From NCBI GenBank assembly GCA_020024455.1, contig JAHHTU010000005.1, positions 14,761-78,760 on the forward strand: a stretch of DNA of 64,000 nt. The letters are read 5' to 3'. The first letter of the stretch is position 1, and each line of letters starts with the position of its first letter. The DNA is from Anaerotignum sp. (lineage in GTDB: Bacteria; Bacillota; Clostridia; Lachnospirales; Anaerotignaceae). The notes under the pieces are model-generated. The model did not search any database, was not told the origin of the DNA, and was given only the letters and a program-made list of their open reading frames with translations. Positions 8,964-18,140 of this stretch are shown here, piece after piece. The position numbers were made by a program, and so were the translations under genes.

Positions 8964-9001
8964 AAAAAAGGAGAATACTTTGCAAAGTATTCCCCTTTTT
9001 C
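8964..9001. terminator. Bidirectional terminator between the 8201 gene and spoIIE
   Basis: Stem GAATACTTT pairing with AAAGTATTC, extended by AAAAAGG and CCTTTTT, giving a T-tract in both directions. It serves two converging genes. Confidence 0.85.
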
Positions 9002-9002
9002 T

Positions 9003-11378
9003 TTACATCACTTTTTGCCAAAATCTCGCTGCCTGTACGGTCATATCATCTGTCCCGCCTGCTTTTTGTGCCGCCTGCAATATAAAATCTGCGGCATTTT
9101 GTGGATTGGCAAATGTTTTGGGCAAAAAGATTTCCTCTAACCACATTGCGGTTTTTTGTTCCCCGCCAAATGCATCGGTAATGCCGTCCGTCAACAACAA
9201 CACCATATCCCCATCTTTCAATCGGATATCATTTTTTTGCACTTGCACTTGCTGCAAAATACCCGCAGGCAAAGAATGGGTATGCATAGAAATTACCCGT
9301 TTTCCACGGCAAATGAACGACGCCACAGCACCCAATTTGATAAATTCTGCGTATCCGTCATACAAATCCACACTGCAAATATCCAATGTTGCATAATTTT
9401 CTTCCGCACGCCGCAACAACAATGCCGAGTTAATCAATTTGACGGCGGTTTCTTTGGGAAATCCTGCTTCGGCAAATTGTTCCAATAACTCCATGGCTGC
9501 CTTGCTTTCCGCAAACGCACGCTCTCCCATGCCCATACCGTCTGAAATTGCCATCATGGCAATCCCTTTGTCATTTTCCAAATATGTGGCAGCATCACCA
9601 CAAGGTTTGCCACGTTCCGCTGCCGCACAAGCCGTTGCCACTGTCAAAGCATACATCGGTTCTTCCAAAAATGTCATGGTGCAAACACCGCCTGTCATAT
9701 GGCAAACATCTGGTTGTTGCTGTACCATTTGTCGCCCAACGATTTTTTTGACAATCGGCAACACCTGTGTCTTGCAAATCCCTCTGCCTTGACACCCCTT
9801 GACACGCAACACAACCTTTTTGCCTCTGTTTGCTTTTTCTTCTGTCACAATCGCCTCTTGTATGCGAATCCCTGCCTTTCTGCAAGCAAATAGCAACGCC
9901 TCTTGCACAGGTTCTAAATATAAACAATCCGTATCCAATTTGCCTGCCATATTTTCCAAAATACCACCCACAGCATCTAGTTGTTGTTGCACCAACTCCC
10001 GACATTCCTGCAATTTACTTGCCCAAATCAAATGATGCCGATGTTGTTCATAAATTGCACAAATCATATCCACATACTCTTTTTTTCGGGGACACACTTC
10101 CAAAAACCATTTTGGCATTTGTTCCATCGTCAAACACCCTTTTGTATCACACAACGAAAATGCCGTCATGGTCATACTATATGTACGATATACTTCTTCC
10201 TGCCAACAAGAATGGCATAACCCACAATTTTGACAGACTTTCTGTGCCACACGTTCCACCAATTCGGAAATTTCTTTCGTTTCCGTTTTCTGTTCTACGG
10301 CAAATGTTTTTGCCAACCCATGAAATGCCATACCAAAGCCTTTGAGTTTTTCCTCTGTATCTTCTCGCATACGCACAAAACGGTCTTTGCTGTCTGCGAT
10401 TTCCCGCATACCGCCAAGCCAGATTTTTTTGGGTAGCATACAAAACAAAATCCCTGCACTTGCCATACAGGGCAACCACCCCTCATGCAAATAGTCTTGT
10501 TTGGTATAAAACAAAAAGATTGTCATTGTCATCAAAAAAGCCACTGCCGCCGCCCATCTGCCAATGTCTTTCAGACAACCTGCAAACCAACTTGCAAAAC
10601 CCAATATTGCCACAAAACCGAAATCTGCACGCCCTGTCACATACAACAAAAAACCCAACATCACACCAACCGCCGTACCACCGCCAATGCCCTCCCGATA
10701 TGCCGCTACCAGCACCAGCAACGTCACCAAAAAAGGAAACAGCATCTGTTGCAATATCGTATTTTGCAACTGTGCCATACCTGCCAAAGTGCCACCCAAA
10801 AGCAGTATCATTGACAGCAACTCCTCTTTGCTGACCACCATCACTTTTCGATGCTCCGTCAATACCAAAACGCCTTTTTGTAACAACAATGCAATTCCCA
10901 TTACCAGCATACTTTCCACAAACGCCACAACAAAATAAAAATGCAATCCGCCTTGACTGATGGCATAGAAACTCCCGCCCAATGCCATTGCAAAACTGCC
11001 CAATATTGCTTTTTTCCAAACATCTTCTTTTGTCAAGAACCGCCCCAGTGTCATATACAGTAACATTGCCGCCAAATACACTGCGATATGTTTCAAAAAA
11101 ACACCGTTGCCAAAACTGCCGACAAACACAGCCGTCCATACAACCCAAAACAGATGCCCACTGCCAAAAAATGCCGATAATACCCCCATACCCAATGGGT
11201 GCAATATCTGCAATACTGCCAATTTGCTCCAAAAAAACGGTACTGTCCAACAAATACCCAGTTGTATCATTTGTTTCCAAGGTATCGAATATCTTTGTAT
11301 ATGCTGTTTTGGCATATGCTGTCCAAACGGAATCTGTTTATTCTGTACGTGTTCCAATAAAATTTCTGTTTTTTCCAT
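9003..11378 (-). CDS. spoIIE: Stage II sporulation protein E, serine phosphatase
   Basis: 791 residues. The N-terminal part (to about residue 300) has some ten membrane helices. A central regulatory region follows, with a Cys cluster CQNCGLCHSCW, and the C-terminus is a PP2C-type phosphatase with MAISDGMGMG, LGAVASFI, LLTDGITDAF and GTDDMTVQA. SpoIIE dephosphorylates SpoIIAA at the polar septum and so activates sigma-F in the forespore. The start at 11378 has a strong GGAGGGGAG. A 40-codon extension is in frame but would cover the dnaC terminator, so it is rejected. Sequences resembling Spo0A boxes lie upstream. Confidence 0.95.
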   Translation of the reverse strand: MEKTEILLEHVQNKQIPFGQHMPKQHIQRYSIPWKQMIQLGICWTVPFFWSKLAVLQILHPLGMGVLSAFFGSGHLFWVVWTAVFVGSFGNGVFLKHIAVYLAAMLLYMTLGRFLTKEDVWKKAILGSFAMALGGSFYAISQGGLHFYFVVAFVESMLVMGIALLLQKGVLVLTEHRKVMVVSKEELLSMILLLGGTLAGMAQLQNTILQQMLFPFLVTLLVLVAAYREGIGGGTAVGVMLGFLLYVTGRADFGFVAILGFASWFAGCLKDIGRWAAAVAFLMTMTIFLFYTKQDYLHEGWLPCMASAGILFCMLPKKIWLGGMREIADSKDRFVRMREDTEEKLKGFGMAFHGLAKTFAVEQKTETKEISELVERVAQKVCQNCGLCHSCWQEEVYRTYSMTMTAFSLCDTKGCLTMEQMPKWFLEVCPRKKEYVDMICAIYEQHRHHLIWASKLQECRELVQQQLDAVGGILENMAGKLDTDCLYLEPVQEALLFACRKAGIRIQEAIVTEEKANRGKKVVLRVKGCQGRGICKTQVLPIVKKIVGRQMVQQQPDVCHMTGGVCTMTFLEEPMYALTVATACAAAERGKPCGDAATYLENDKGIAMMAISDGMGMGERAFAESKAAMELLEQFAEAGFPKETAVKLINSALLLRRAEENYATLDICSVDLYDGYAEFIKLGAVASFICRGKRVISMHTHSLPAGILQQVQVQKNDIRLKDGDMVLLLTDGITDAFGGEQKTAMWLEEIFLPKTFANPQNAADFILQAAQKAGGTDDMTVQAARFWQKVM

Positions 11379-11427
11379 ATCTGCTCCCCTCCATATTCCC
11401 ATTTTACGGAAATATGACTGTTTTTTT

Positions 11428-11466
11428 TGCCGAAATGCGGCAGATATGCAAAAATTTTTCCCGACA
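11428..11466 (-). promoter_or_regulatory. Two Spo0A-box-like heptamers upstream of spoIIE
   Basis: The minus strand carries TGTCGGG at 11460-11466 (5 of 7 to TGTCGAA). The plus strand carries TGCCGAA at 11428-11434 (6 of 7). They lie 50-90 bp before the spoIIE start, where Spo0A~P acts in Bacillus. A clear -35/-10 pair was not found, so this is tentative. Confidence 0.35.
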
Positions 11467-11492
11467 AAAAAACGGCATTTTTCCATGCCGTT
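11464..11492 (-). terminator. Intrinsic terminator after dnaC
   Basis: Minus-strand CGGCAT, loop GGAAAA, ATGCCG, then seven T residues, directly after the dnaC stop. Confidence 0.85.
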
Positions 11493-11499
11493 TTCCATA

Positions 11500-12492
11500 T
11501 CATTGATATTTTTTCAAAAACCGTATATCTTCTCCAAAAAAACGCAGCACTTGATACTCCCGCAATCGGGACGTAATACGGTCAGAATATTGATTTGTAA
11601 TTTCTTTTGCATTCAAATTGGTGGATATCATCACTGATTTGTTTTTCAATTTTCTGTCATTGAGCAAACGGAACAATTCCGATGCCGTAAACGCAGTCGA
11701 GAATTCCGTCCCCAAGTCATCAATAATCAACAAATCCACTTCTAACAATTCTTTGTCCCATTCTTCTTTTTCCACATCTTCGTCATGCGAAAAACGAATT
11801 TCTTCCAATTTACGGAATAACTGCCCTGCCGTCAAATACAGCACCACAAATCCTTTTTCCAACAACTCTTTTGCAATACAACTGCAAAGAAATGTTTTGC
11901 CCAATCCCGTAGAGCCATAGAGCAATAAATTTTCGCCGTTTTCTTTTTCAAACCGTTCCACAAACGCCAATCCGTGCCGTAAAATATTGGTCGCATTTTC
12001 TCTGGGGGACATTTTTTCTTTCGGAATGACTTTATCGCTATACAAACGCAAATCAAAACTGTCAAAATTTTCCACCTTTACAATATCCCGTACATTGGAT
12101 TGGTCATACAATCTGTCCATGACCTTTTGTTTCAAACAAATACAAGGCACATTGCCAATATATCCCGTATCTTGACAACTCTTGCAAACATATTCCTGTT
12201 CCAATGCATCTGCCTGCATACCCATATTTGCCAACAACTGTTGTTTCTCCCGCAACAATGCTTGTTGTTTTTCCCGCAATCCTGCCACCACATCTGTCAT
12301 CTGGTTTGTTTGCAATAATACTGCCTTTGCCGCCTGCACTCCCAACAAAGACAATTCCTGTTCAATTTCTTCCAATCTTGGTGTTTGCTCATATACAAAT
12401 GCCTTTTTGCGACGTTGTTCTGCTGTTTTTTGTGTCCGAATACGGTCATATTCTCTCAATACTTCTTTATAAATTTGTGTTTTGGTTGCCAA
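11500..12492 (-). CDS. dnaC: DnaC/DnaI-type helicase loader ATPase
   Basis: 330 residues. An N-terminal coiled region is followed by a zinc-binding motif CKSCQDTGYI ending CICL, then an AAA+ domain with Walker A GSTGLGKT (about 199-206) and Walker B LLIIDDLGTE, and a sensor motif STNLNAKE. It loads the replicative helicase at the origin or at restarting forks. The start is TTG at 12492, with AAGGTGG 8 nt before it. It follows dnaD by 14 nt, a pair that is widespread in Clostridia. An own terminator closes the unit. Confidence 0.9.
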   Translation of the reverse strand: MATKTQIYKEVLREYDRIRTQKTAEQRRKKAFVYEQTPRLEEIEQELSLLGVQAAKAVLLQTNQMTDVVAGLREKQQALLREKQQLLANMGMQADALEQEYVCKSCQDTGYIGNVPCICLKQKVMDRLYDQSNVRDIVKVENFDSFDLRLYSDKVIPKEKMSPRENATNILRHGLAFVERFEKENGENLLLYGSTGLGKTFLCSCIAKELLEKGFVVLYLTAGQLFRKLEEIRFSHDEDVEKEEWDKELLEVDLLIIDDLGTEFSTAFTASELFRLLNDRKLKNKSVMISTNLNAKEITNQYSDRITSRLREYQVLRFFGEDIRFLKKYQ

Positions 12493-12506
12493 ACTGTATC
12501 ACCACC

Positions 12507-13457
12507 TTACCATTCGTTTTGTTTTTGTTGTTCCAATCGTTCCAATTCCGCATAATCCCAATCACGCTGTGTATAATTGATAAAACGGTTTTGTTTTTGT
12601 ACGGGTGTCGCTTTTTGTACCTGTGCTTTTTGCTGTGCTTTTTTGGCAGCAAAGGCATCATCTAATTTTGCTATATCCTCTTTGTTCTTGACACCTGCCT
12701 TTTTCCAATCCGAAAGGATACTATCCGCATAAGCAAAGCTCACACCGCCTGTTCTAAGCACCGTTCGTTCACAAGCCGTCAGTACCACATCTAATGGCAA
12801 CCGATATTCCTGCAACCATTTTTTGATATATATTTCTTCTTCCTTGACAGGCATACGCCCACTTTGCCCAAATGCACGCAGTATTTCTTTGTATCCTTTG
12901 GTACGCATTTGGACATATTCTGCGGCTTTTTCGGCAGTATCCACACCTGCCTCTGCCCAACCGATGGCAACCTGCTCTATGTATCGCATACCTCTTTTAT
13001 TTCTGCTGACACAATATGTCAATAATAATTCAATCACATCAAATGGAAATCCCAACCAGTCATAAAAACTAAACAACGTTGACATATCGTTGGAAGACAA
13101 CGTTTTGCCAAGTTTTGCCTCTGCGGAACGAAACAGCTTTGTAATATCTTCCCGCTTCATATACATTGCCATTTCTTGTGGGGTATATTCCGGACGTTTT
13201 GCGGCAATCAATCTGGGTTTTGTTTCTTTTGGCTGCATATGCTTTTGTGATATCTGTCGGGCTTGGTATCCTTTGTCTGCCCAATATTGCCATGCTTTCA
13301 AAACATCACTTTCCAATATTGCCAATTTTTGTGCTATTTCTGCCGATGTACATTTTGGCATTGCCTGTGTCATCAAAAAGACGGACACATATAACGGCGG
13401 TGCTTTTGGTAATTCTGTTTCAATAAAAGTTATGGGAATTGTAATTTCCTCCGCCAT
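12507..13457 (-). CDS. DnaD-domain primosome protein
   Basis: 316 residues with an N-terminal winged-helix-like region, and two DnaD (DDBH2) repeats in the middle (about 95-165 and 195-260), the first with LFSFYDWLGFPFDVIELLLTYC. A basic glutamine-rich tail holds the TQRDWDYAELERLE motif that I know from clostridial DnaD-like proteins. It should act with the DnaC-type loader in initiation or restart of replication. AAGGAGGG precedes the ATG. The promoter was not identified. Confidence 0.85.
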   Translation of the reverse strand: MAEEITIPITFIETELPKAPPLYVSVFLMTQAMPKCTSAEIAQKLAILESDVLKAWQYWADKGYQARQISQKHMQPKETKPRLIAAKRPEYTPQEMAMYMKREDITKLFRSAEAKLGKTLSSNDMSTLFSFYDWLGFPFDVIELLLTYCVSRNKRGMRYIEQVAIGWAEAGVDTAEKAAEYVQMRTKGYKEILRAFGQSGRMPVKEEEIYIKKWLQEYRLPLDVVLTACERTVLRTGGVSFAYADSILSDWKKAGVKNKEDIAKLDDAFAAKKAQQKAQVQKATPVQKQNRFINYTQRDWDYAELERLEQQKQNEW

Positions 13458-13507
13458 ACCGCTCCCTCCTTTTGTTTGATTATTGTATCACGTTTTGGTG
13501 TGTTTCA

Positions 13508-13534
13508 CAACAAAAGGAGCCATTCGGCTCCTCA
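13508..13534 (-). terminator. Intrinsic terminator after the TagO/WecA-type gene
   Basis: Minus-strand GGAGCC, loop GAAT, GGCTCC, then TTTTGTTG. Confidence 0.7.
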
Positions 13535-13551
13535 TATCCATAAATTACATA

Positions 13552-14595
13552 TTACTCTTGATTTTTGTTTTTGATATGTGCGTTAAAATAATAAATGATA
13601 AAGCTCAGTACAATCACGGTCAACAAAGACACCACAAAAATACGAGAGTCTTTGACAGAAATAAAGATTGCCAAAACCCCCAAGCACAAGCTGATTGCAT
13701 ACATAATCAATACCGCTTGCTTTTGTGTACAGCCACGGTCAATCAATCTATGGTGCAAATGCCCTCTGTCTGCCTGCATAATGGGTTGATGTTTTGCCAT
13801 ACGACGCAGCATCGCAAATATGGTATCAAAGATTGGCAAACCAATACACAAAATACTCACGCTCAACGCCAGCAATGCATATCCTTTGAATACGCCCAAT
13901 ATACTGGTCACTGCCAACACAAAGCCCAAAAATGTAGAACCAGTATCGCCCATAAATATTTCTGCGGGATTGAAATTACGGGGCAAAAAGCCCAAACAAG
14001 CCCCTGCCAAAGCCGCTGTCAATACAACCGCCGTCGTACTGCCCGTAAAAATACAAAGCACCATCAAGCTCATTGCTGCAATGCCTGTCACACCTGCTGC
14101 CAAGCCGTCCAAGCCGTCAATCAAATTCACCGCATTGGTTACCCCCACAATCCAAACCAACGTAATGGGGATACTCAATGCCTGTAATGTTGTGGTCACA
14201 GGCCATAATACGATTTGAATTTTTGTGCCGGACAATATGACAATCAATGCTGCCACAATCTGCACACAAAATTTTAATTTTGCAGGCAAATTTTTCATAT
14301 CGTCCCAAACACCCAATGCTGCAATGATGATTGCACCAACCAAAAAACCAAGTAATTGTTTTTGGTTCATACCAGGGTTAAAGAAATTTATCATCAATAC
14401 AGTAATCAAAAAACCAAGTACAATGGCAACCCCACCCATACGGGGCATCGGTTTTTTATGCACCCCTCTATCTTTGGGATAATCAATAGCACCTGCTTTG
14501 ATGGAAACCCATTTTGCAAAAGGTGTTGTCACAAGTGTGATTGCAAATGCACTGGCAAAAGTTGCAATGTACAGCAACCAATCATAATTTACCAA
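13552..14595 (-). CDS. Undecaprenyl-phosphate GlcNAc-1-phosphate transferase (TagO/WecA type)
   Basis: 347 residues with about ten membrane helices. The MraY/WecA family motifs are present in order: the DD of VWDDMKNLP, NLIDGLDGLA, FMGDTGS and HLHHRLIDRG. The HLHHRL form points to polyprenyl-P GlcNAc-1-P transferases rather than MraY itself. It would start synthesis of a wall polymer (teichoic-acid linkage unit or surface polysaccharide) on undecaprenyl phosphate. The start is TTG at 14595 after GAGGAG. It stands alone between two terminators, downstream of upp. Confidence 0.9.
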   Translation of the reverse strand: MVNYDWLLYIATFASAFAITLVTTPFAKWVSIKAGAIDYPKDRGVHKKPMPRMGGVAIVLGFLITVLMINFFNPGMNQKQLLGFLVGAIIIAALGVWDDMKNLPAKLKFCVQIVAALIVILSGTKIQIVLWPVTTTLQALSIPITLVWIVGVTNAVNLIDGLDGLAAGVTGIAAMSLMVLCIFTGSTTAVVLTAALAGACLGFLPRNFNPAEIFMGDTGSTFLGFVLAVTSILGVFKGYALLALSVSILCIGLPIFDTIFAMLRRMAKHQPIMQADRGHLHHRLIDRGCTQKQAVLIMYAISLCLGVLAIFISVKDSRIFVVSLLTVIVLSFIIYYFNAHIKNKNQE

Positions 14596-14672
14596 AAAAA
14601 TTCACTCCTCACGATTTTGACATGATTGCCAAAATACAAACTTCGCATCACAACTATCACAGCAAACGCTTT

Positions 14673-14710
14673 CAAAAAGGGAAATACGGTTTTTATCTAT
14701 GTATTTCCCT
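14673..14710 (-). terminator. Intrinsic terminator after upp
   Basis: Minus-strand GGGAAATAC pairing with GTATTTCCC across a 14-nt loop, then TTTTTG. Confidence 0.7.
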
Positions 14711-14742
14711 TATATTTTTTCTTATGATGCTGTTTTGCTTTT

Positions 14743-15369
14743 TTATTTTGTACCAAAAATACGGTCACCGGCATCTCCCAATCCCGGCACAATATATCCA
14801 TGGTCATTCAAGGCATTGTCATATGCCGCTGCATAAATATCAACATCAGGGTGTACCTGTTGTATTTTTTGCACACCATCAGGTGCTGCCAAAATGCAAA
14901 GGAATATAATTTTTTTCACACCTTTTTGTTTCAAAAATCCAATCGCCGCCTCCGCAGTGCCACCGGTTGCCAGCATTGGGTCTGTCAAAAACACTGTTCT
15001 TTCTTCCACATCGCTGGGCAGCTTACAGTAATATTCCACAGGCTGTAATGTTTCCGGGTCACGATACAACCCAATATGTCCGATTTTTGCCGTAGGCATC
15101 AACTGTAAAAGCCCCTCTGTCATACCAATGCCTGCACGTAATATGGGTACAATGGCAATTTTGGTATCAATGGTACGACAATTTGCCTGTTCCACAGGTG
15201 TTTGTACAACAATATCGACCAAAGGCAAATCTCTGGTTGCTTCATAAGAAAGCAACATTGCCACTTCCCCAATGATTTCCCGAAATTCTTTTGCACCTGT
15301 GTCTTTGTTTCTGAGCATTGCCATTTTGCTTTGAATTAACGGGTGCTCTGATACAAACAACTTGCTCAT
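14743..15369 (-). CDS. upp: Uracil phosphoribosyltransferase
   Basis: 208 residues, the standard Upp length. The PRPP-binding motif VFLTDPMLATGGTA lies at about 126-139, and the C-terminal uracil-binding region reads YIVPGLGDAGDRIFG. It makes UMP from uracil and PRPP. A longer ORF reaches 15438 and into rpiB, but the ATG at 15369 has AAGGAG at a workable distance and gives the family length. It is downstream of rpiB, so both are probably in one transcript with the Sua5-type gene. Confidence 0.95.
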   Translation of the reverse strand: MSKLFVSEHPLIQSKMAMLRNKDTGAKEFREIIGEVAMLLSYEATRDLPLVDIVVQTPVEQANCRTIDTKIAIVPILRAGIGMTEGLLQLMPTAKIGHIGLYRDPETLQPVEYYCKLPSDVEERTVFLTDPMLATGGTAEAAIGFLKQKGVKKIIFLCILAAPDGVQKIQQVHPDVDIYAAAYDNALNDHGYIVPGLGDAGDRIFGTK

Positions 15370-15394
15370 GTCGTTTTTCATCTCCTTCTTGCCA

Positions 15395-15823
15395 TCAATC
15401 CTCAATTTGCTGAATTCTTCTGATATGGCGTTCATCATTTGAAAAAGGTGTTTCCAAGAATGCTTTCACAATTTCCAATGCCAATCCGACACCGGTCACT
15501 CTTGCACCCATTGCCAAAATGTTCGCATCATTATGTTCTCTTGTTGCTTTGGCAGAAAATACATCACCGCACAATGCCGCACGAATGCCTTTGACTTTGT
15601 TTGCGGCAATGGAAATGCCAATGCCTGTCCCACAAATCAAAATACCTTTTTCACACTCTTTGTCTGCCACTGCGTGTGCAACTGCTTTGCCATATACAGG
15701 ATAATCCACAGACTCCTCGGAATATGTGCCAAAATTCTTGTAAGCAATGTTGTTTGCATCTAAATATGCAATGACTTCTTTCATCAGTGGATACCCACCA
15801 TGGTCACAACCCAATGCAATCAT
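15395..15823 (-). CDS. rpiB: Ribose-5-phosphate isomerase B
   Basis: 142 residues of the RpiB/LacAB family: MIALGCDHGGY at the start with the sugar-binding His, the active-site cysteine in GILICGTGIGISIAANK, and the anion hole at REHNDANILAMGAR. It interconverts ribose 5-phosphate and ribulose 5-phosphate. AGGAGG lies 8 nt before the ATG at 15823, so the seven-codon upstream extension is not used. It sits between the Sua5-type gene and upp, a common clostridial order. Confidence 0.95.
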   Translation of the reverse strand: MIALGCDHGGYPLMKEVIAYLDANNIAYKNFGTYSEESVDYPVYGKAVAHAVADKECEKGILICGTGIGISIAANKVKGIRAALCGDVFSAKATREHNDANILAMGARVTGVGLALEIVKAFLETPFSNDERHIRRIQQIED

Positions 15824-15840
15824 ATTTGTTTCCTCCTTTT

Positions 15841-16890
15841 TCAATCTGCTTCAATCATACGGTATCCTGCGGATTTTTGTAAACGGTTCATAATTGCCAA
15901 ACCTTCTCCCGTTAGGGGGAATACTTCCGCATATACCACATCTGTTTGGCATACATCAAATTGTCGCAATACATGGAATAAATTTGCTCCGATTTCTTCC
16001 AATTTTTCACGACTGCCCACAGAAAGCACCACATCTGCATGGTATTTTGCTTTTGTTTGGTCAGTTGCCAAAACACCGACTTTTTTGCCCTGTGCTTTCT
16101 GTTTTTTTGCCAAATCATTGATACAACGAACCACATCATTTCCCTGCACCAAAAAAACGTCTGCCTTGGGTGCATAATGGGTGTATTTCATGCCCGGTGC
16201 TTTGGGGCGAAAATCCGTTGTCGGTTTTTGCAACAATGCTGCATCTATATCAACATCGCCCACCACTTGTGCCATCATTTCTTTTGTAATTGCTCCCGGA
16301 CGCAATATCATGGGCGGTGTCACCGAAACGTCTACAATGGTGGATTCCAATCCCCATGTGGTTGCACCGCCGTCCAATATCATATCAATTTTGCCGTCCA
16401 AATCCAAAGCAACGTGTTCTGCTCTGGTCGGACTTGGTTTGCCTGACGTGTTGGCACTGGGGGCAGCGATTGGCAGTCCTGCTTTGCGAATCAGTGCCAT
16501 CGCCACAGAATGTGACGGAAACCGTACTGCCACTGTATCCAAACCACCTGTCACTGTATCCGGCACACAGTCTGCTTTTTGAAAAATCATAGTCAATGGG
16601 CCGGGCCAAAATGCATCTATCAATTTTTGTGCTGCTTGCGGAATATCCCTTACAATCGGACGCAACTCATCTATATGAGAAATGTGCAGTATCAACGGAT
16701 TGTCGGAAGGTCTGCCTTTCGCCTCATAAATGCGTTTGCAAGCTGCTTCGTCCAAACCGTTTGCCCCCAAACCATAAACGGTTTCTGTGGGAAATGCCAC
16801 CAAACCGCCTTGTTGCAATATTTGTGCAGCCTGTGCAATGATATCTGCCTCGGGATATTGCGTATGCACCTTTTTTTGCATGGTTTTCAT
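15841..16890 (-). CDS. Threonylcarbamoyl-AMP synthase with C-terminal Sua5 domain
   Basis: 349 residues, the Sua5/YwlC long form. The YrdC domain (about 15-200) has GGLVAFPTETVYGLG, the KGRPSDNPL loop, FWPGPLTMI and APSANTSGKPSPT. A linker with APGMKYTHYAPKA then leads to the C-terminal Sua5 domain (about 240-345). It makes threonylcarbamoyl-AMP from threonine, bicarbonate and ATP for the t6A37 modification of ANN-decoding tRNAs. The open frame extends to 16974 across the end of the SEC-C gene; the ATG at 16890, just after that stop, gives the usual family length. Confidence 0.93.
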   Translation of the reverse strand: MKTMQKKVHTQYPEADIIAQAAQILQQGGLVAFPTETVYGLGANGLDEAACKRIYEAKGRPSDNPLILHISHIDELRPIVRDIPQAAQKLIDAFWPGPLTMIFQKADCVPDTVTGGLDTVAVRFPSHSVAMALIRKAGLPIAAPSANTSGKPSPTRAEHVALDLDGKIDMILDGGATTWGLESTIVDVSVTPPMILRPGAITKEMMAQVVGDVDIDAALLQKPTTDFRPKAPGMKYTHYAPKADVFLVQGNDVVRCINDLAKKQKAQGKKVGVLATDQTKAKYHADVVLSVGSREKLEEIGANLFHVLRQFDVCQTDVVYAEVFPLTGEGLAIMNRLQKSAGYRMIEAD

Positions 16891-16894
16891 CTGA

Positions 16895-17395
16895 TTACAG
16901 ATTTGCTCCGCAACATTTTTTGTATTTTTTACCGCTTCCGCATGGACAAGGGTCATTACGTCCGATTTTTTCACCTTTGATGATTGTGCGAGAGCGTTTT
17001 TGTTCCAACATCAATTTTCTTCTGGTATCTGCGTCAAAAATATTGTCCCATTCAGGCAAGCGATACAAATGTTCCGCATGGTATTCCACCATTTTTTTAT
17101 ACAAACGTGCAAAATCAATATCCAAAATGATAATGGAATCTTCTTCCAAACTTGGCATATCATATGCATTGGGCAATACGTCATTGATACCGTCGATAAA
17201 AGCAACAATTTCTTCTGTTGTCATGGCAAAACGTTGTGCCAATTCTGTCACAGAACCTTCCAACTTTGTTACTTTTTCACGCAAAATATATTCATAGATT
17301 TTTTGTTCTTTTGGCATATAGCTTTCCCAAACCTCATCTACGCTTCTGCCATCTTTTGAAAATGCTTTTTTCATCCAATTTTCATATAAACTCAT
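16895..17395 (-). CDS. SEC-C metal-binding motif protein
   Basis: 166 residues. The C-terminus carries the SEC-C zinc motif (RNDPCPCGSGKKYKKCCG) known from SecA tails. The rest is an alpha-helical domain with no recognised family, including VTELAQRFAMTTEEIVAFIDGIND, which looks like a helix-turn-helix-like segment. Such proteins are common in Lachnospiraceae and their function is unknown. GGAGAG precedes the ATG at 17395, so an upstream extension that would include the promoter is rejected. Four bases separate its stop from the Sua5-type start. Confidence 0.8.
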   Translation of the reverse strand: MSLYENWMKKAFSKDGRSVDEVWESYMPKEQKIYEYILREKVTKLEGSVTELAQRFAMTTEEIVAFIDGINDVLPNAYDMPSLEEDSIIILDIDFARLYKKMVEYHAEHLYRLPEWDNIFDADTRRKLMLEQKRSRTIIKGEKIGRNDPCPCGSGKKYKKCCGANL

Positions 17396-17462
17396 CAATC
17401 TTTCTCTCCTTTGTATATCATTTGTTTCAAAATTTCTGAAAATAAAAAACTTATCATTTGCC

Positions 17463-17491
17463 ATGATAATATAAATTGTGCTCATTTGCAA
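17463..17491 (-). promoter_or_regulatory. Sigma-A promoter for the SEC-C/sua5/rpiB/upp unit
   Basis: Minus-strand TTGCAA (17486-17491), 17-base spacer, TATCAT (17463-17468). Confidence 0.6.
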
Positions 17492-17513
17492 CTAAAAATC
17501 ACAAATTTGCATA

Positions 17514-17562
17514 GACAAACCGTATAAAAACAGAAGTTTTTTCCGTTTTCATACGGTTTGTG
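17514..17562 (-). terminator. Long imperfect hairpin after the Usp-like gene
   Basis: ACAAACCGTAT at 17515-17525 is the exact inverse complement of ATACGGTTTGT at 17551-17561. The arms extend inwards as AAAAAC and GTTTTC. It lies just after the gene's stop. The T-tract on the minus strand is poor (GTTTGTCTATG), so termination is only likely, not clear. Confidence 0.5.
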
Positions 17563-17575
17563 TTGTATGTTGTAT

Positions 17576-17941
17576 TTATGCAATCAAACTTCGTTTTGTC
17601 AAAATGGTGCTTTTTTCAGATACTGCCTGTGTTTGCTTTGGTTGTACTGCTTGCACTTGCTCTGTCAAAATCTTTGTAATCTTGTTTTGTTCCACAAATT
17701 TTTGCATCGCACATACGGGTTCACAATCCCATAAAAAGGAAAACTGCCCGCCCAAACTGCAAACATATTCTGCCAATGTTTGTATCTGTTCCATGTCACT
17801 TGTTTGAGGGCTGTCTGCAATATGTAGCACATATAATTGTCCTGCACACGCTTTTGCCATGTCATATCCCCATGCGATAAATTGCTTTGATTGTTGCTGT
17901 GCTGTAATCAAAACCAATATGTTTTCATTTTTTGTGTTCAT
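17576..17941 (-). CDS. Universal-stress-protein-like small protein
   Basis: 121 residues. The first strand ILVLITAQQQSKQFIAWGYDMAKACAG and the following LYVLHI resemble the UspA-like domain of KdpD-type proteins, a nucleotide-binding alpha/beta fold. The final glycine-rich ATP motif of true UspA is not visible. The last 35 residues are glutamine-rich and lack recognisable structure. GGAGGC precedes the ATG. Its role is unknown; it is monocistronic between two hairpins. Confidence 0.6.
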   Translation of the reverse strand: MNTKNENILVLITAQQQSKQFIAWGYDMAKACAGQLYVLHIADSPQTSDMEQIQTLAEYVCSLGGQFSFLWDCEPVCAMQKFVEQNKITKILTEQVQAVQPKQTQAVSEKSTILTKRSLIA

Positions 17942-18101
17942 GAAACAATGCCTCCTTCAAAAAGTATCAAACATACCATTCCTTTTCTGTTTTATGAATA
18001 TCCGACACAGAAAAGAACCACACGCTTTTTTCATTTTTATCATAACACATAAATAGAAGAAAACATTGATGATTTCTTTTAATTCTTTCTTACGATTTCT
18101 C

Positions 18102-18138
18102 AAAAAAAAGACAGATTTTTGAAAAATCTGTCTTTTTT
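18102..18138 (-). terminator. Intrinsic terminator after the lipoprotein gene
   Basis: Minus-strand AGACAGATTTTT pairing with AAAATCTGTCT, then eight T residues. Confidence 0.85.
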
Positions 18139-18140
18139 GT

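Noticed and set aside
10483..11280. A 265-codon open frame inside spoIIE, same strand
   Set aside because: Composition is unlike a protein, and SpoIIE helices occupy the real frame.
14743..15438. Longer upp start at 15438
   Set aside because: It would overlap rpiB by 44 nt; the ATG at 15369 has a ribosome-binding site and the family length.
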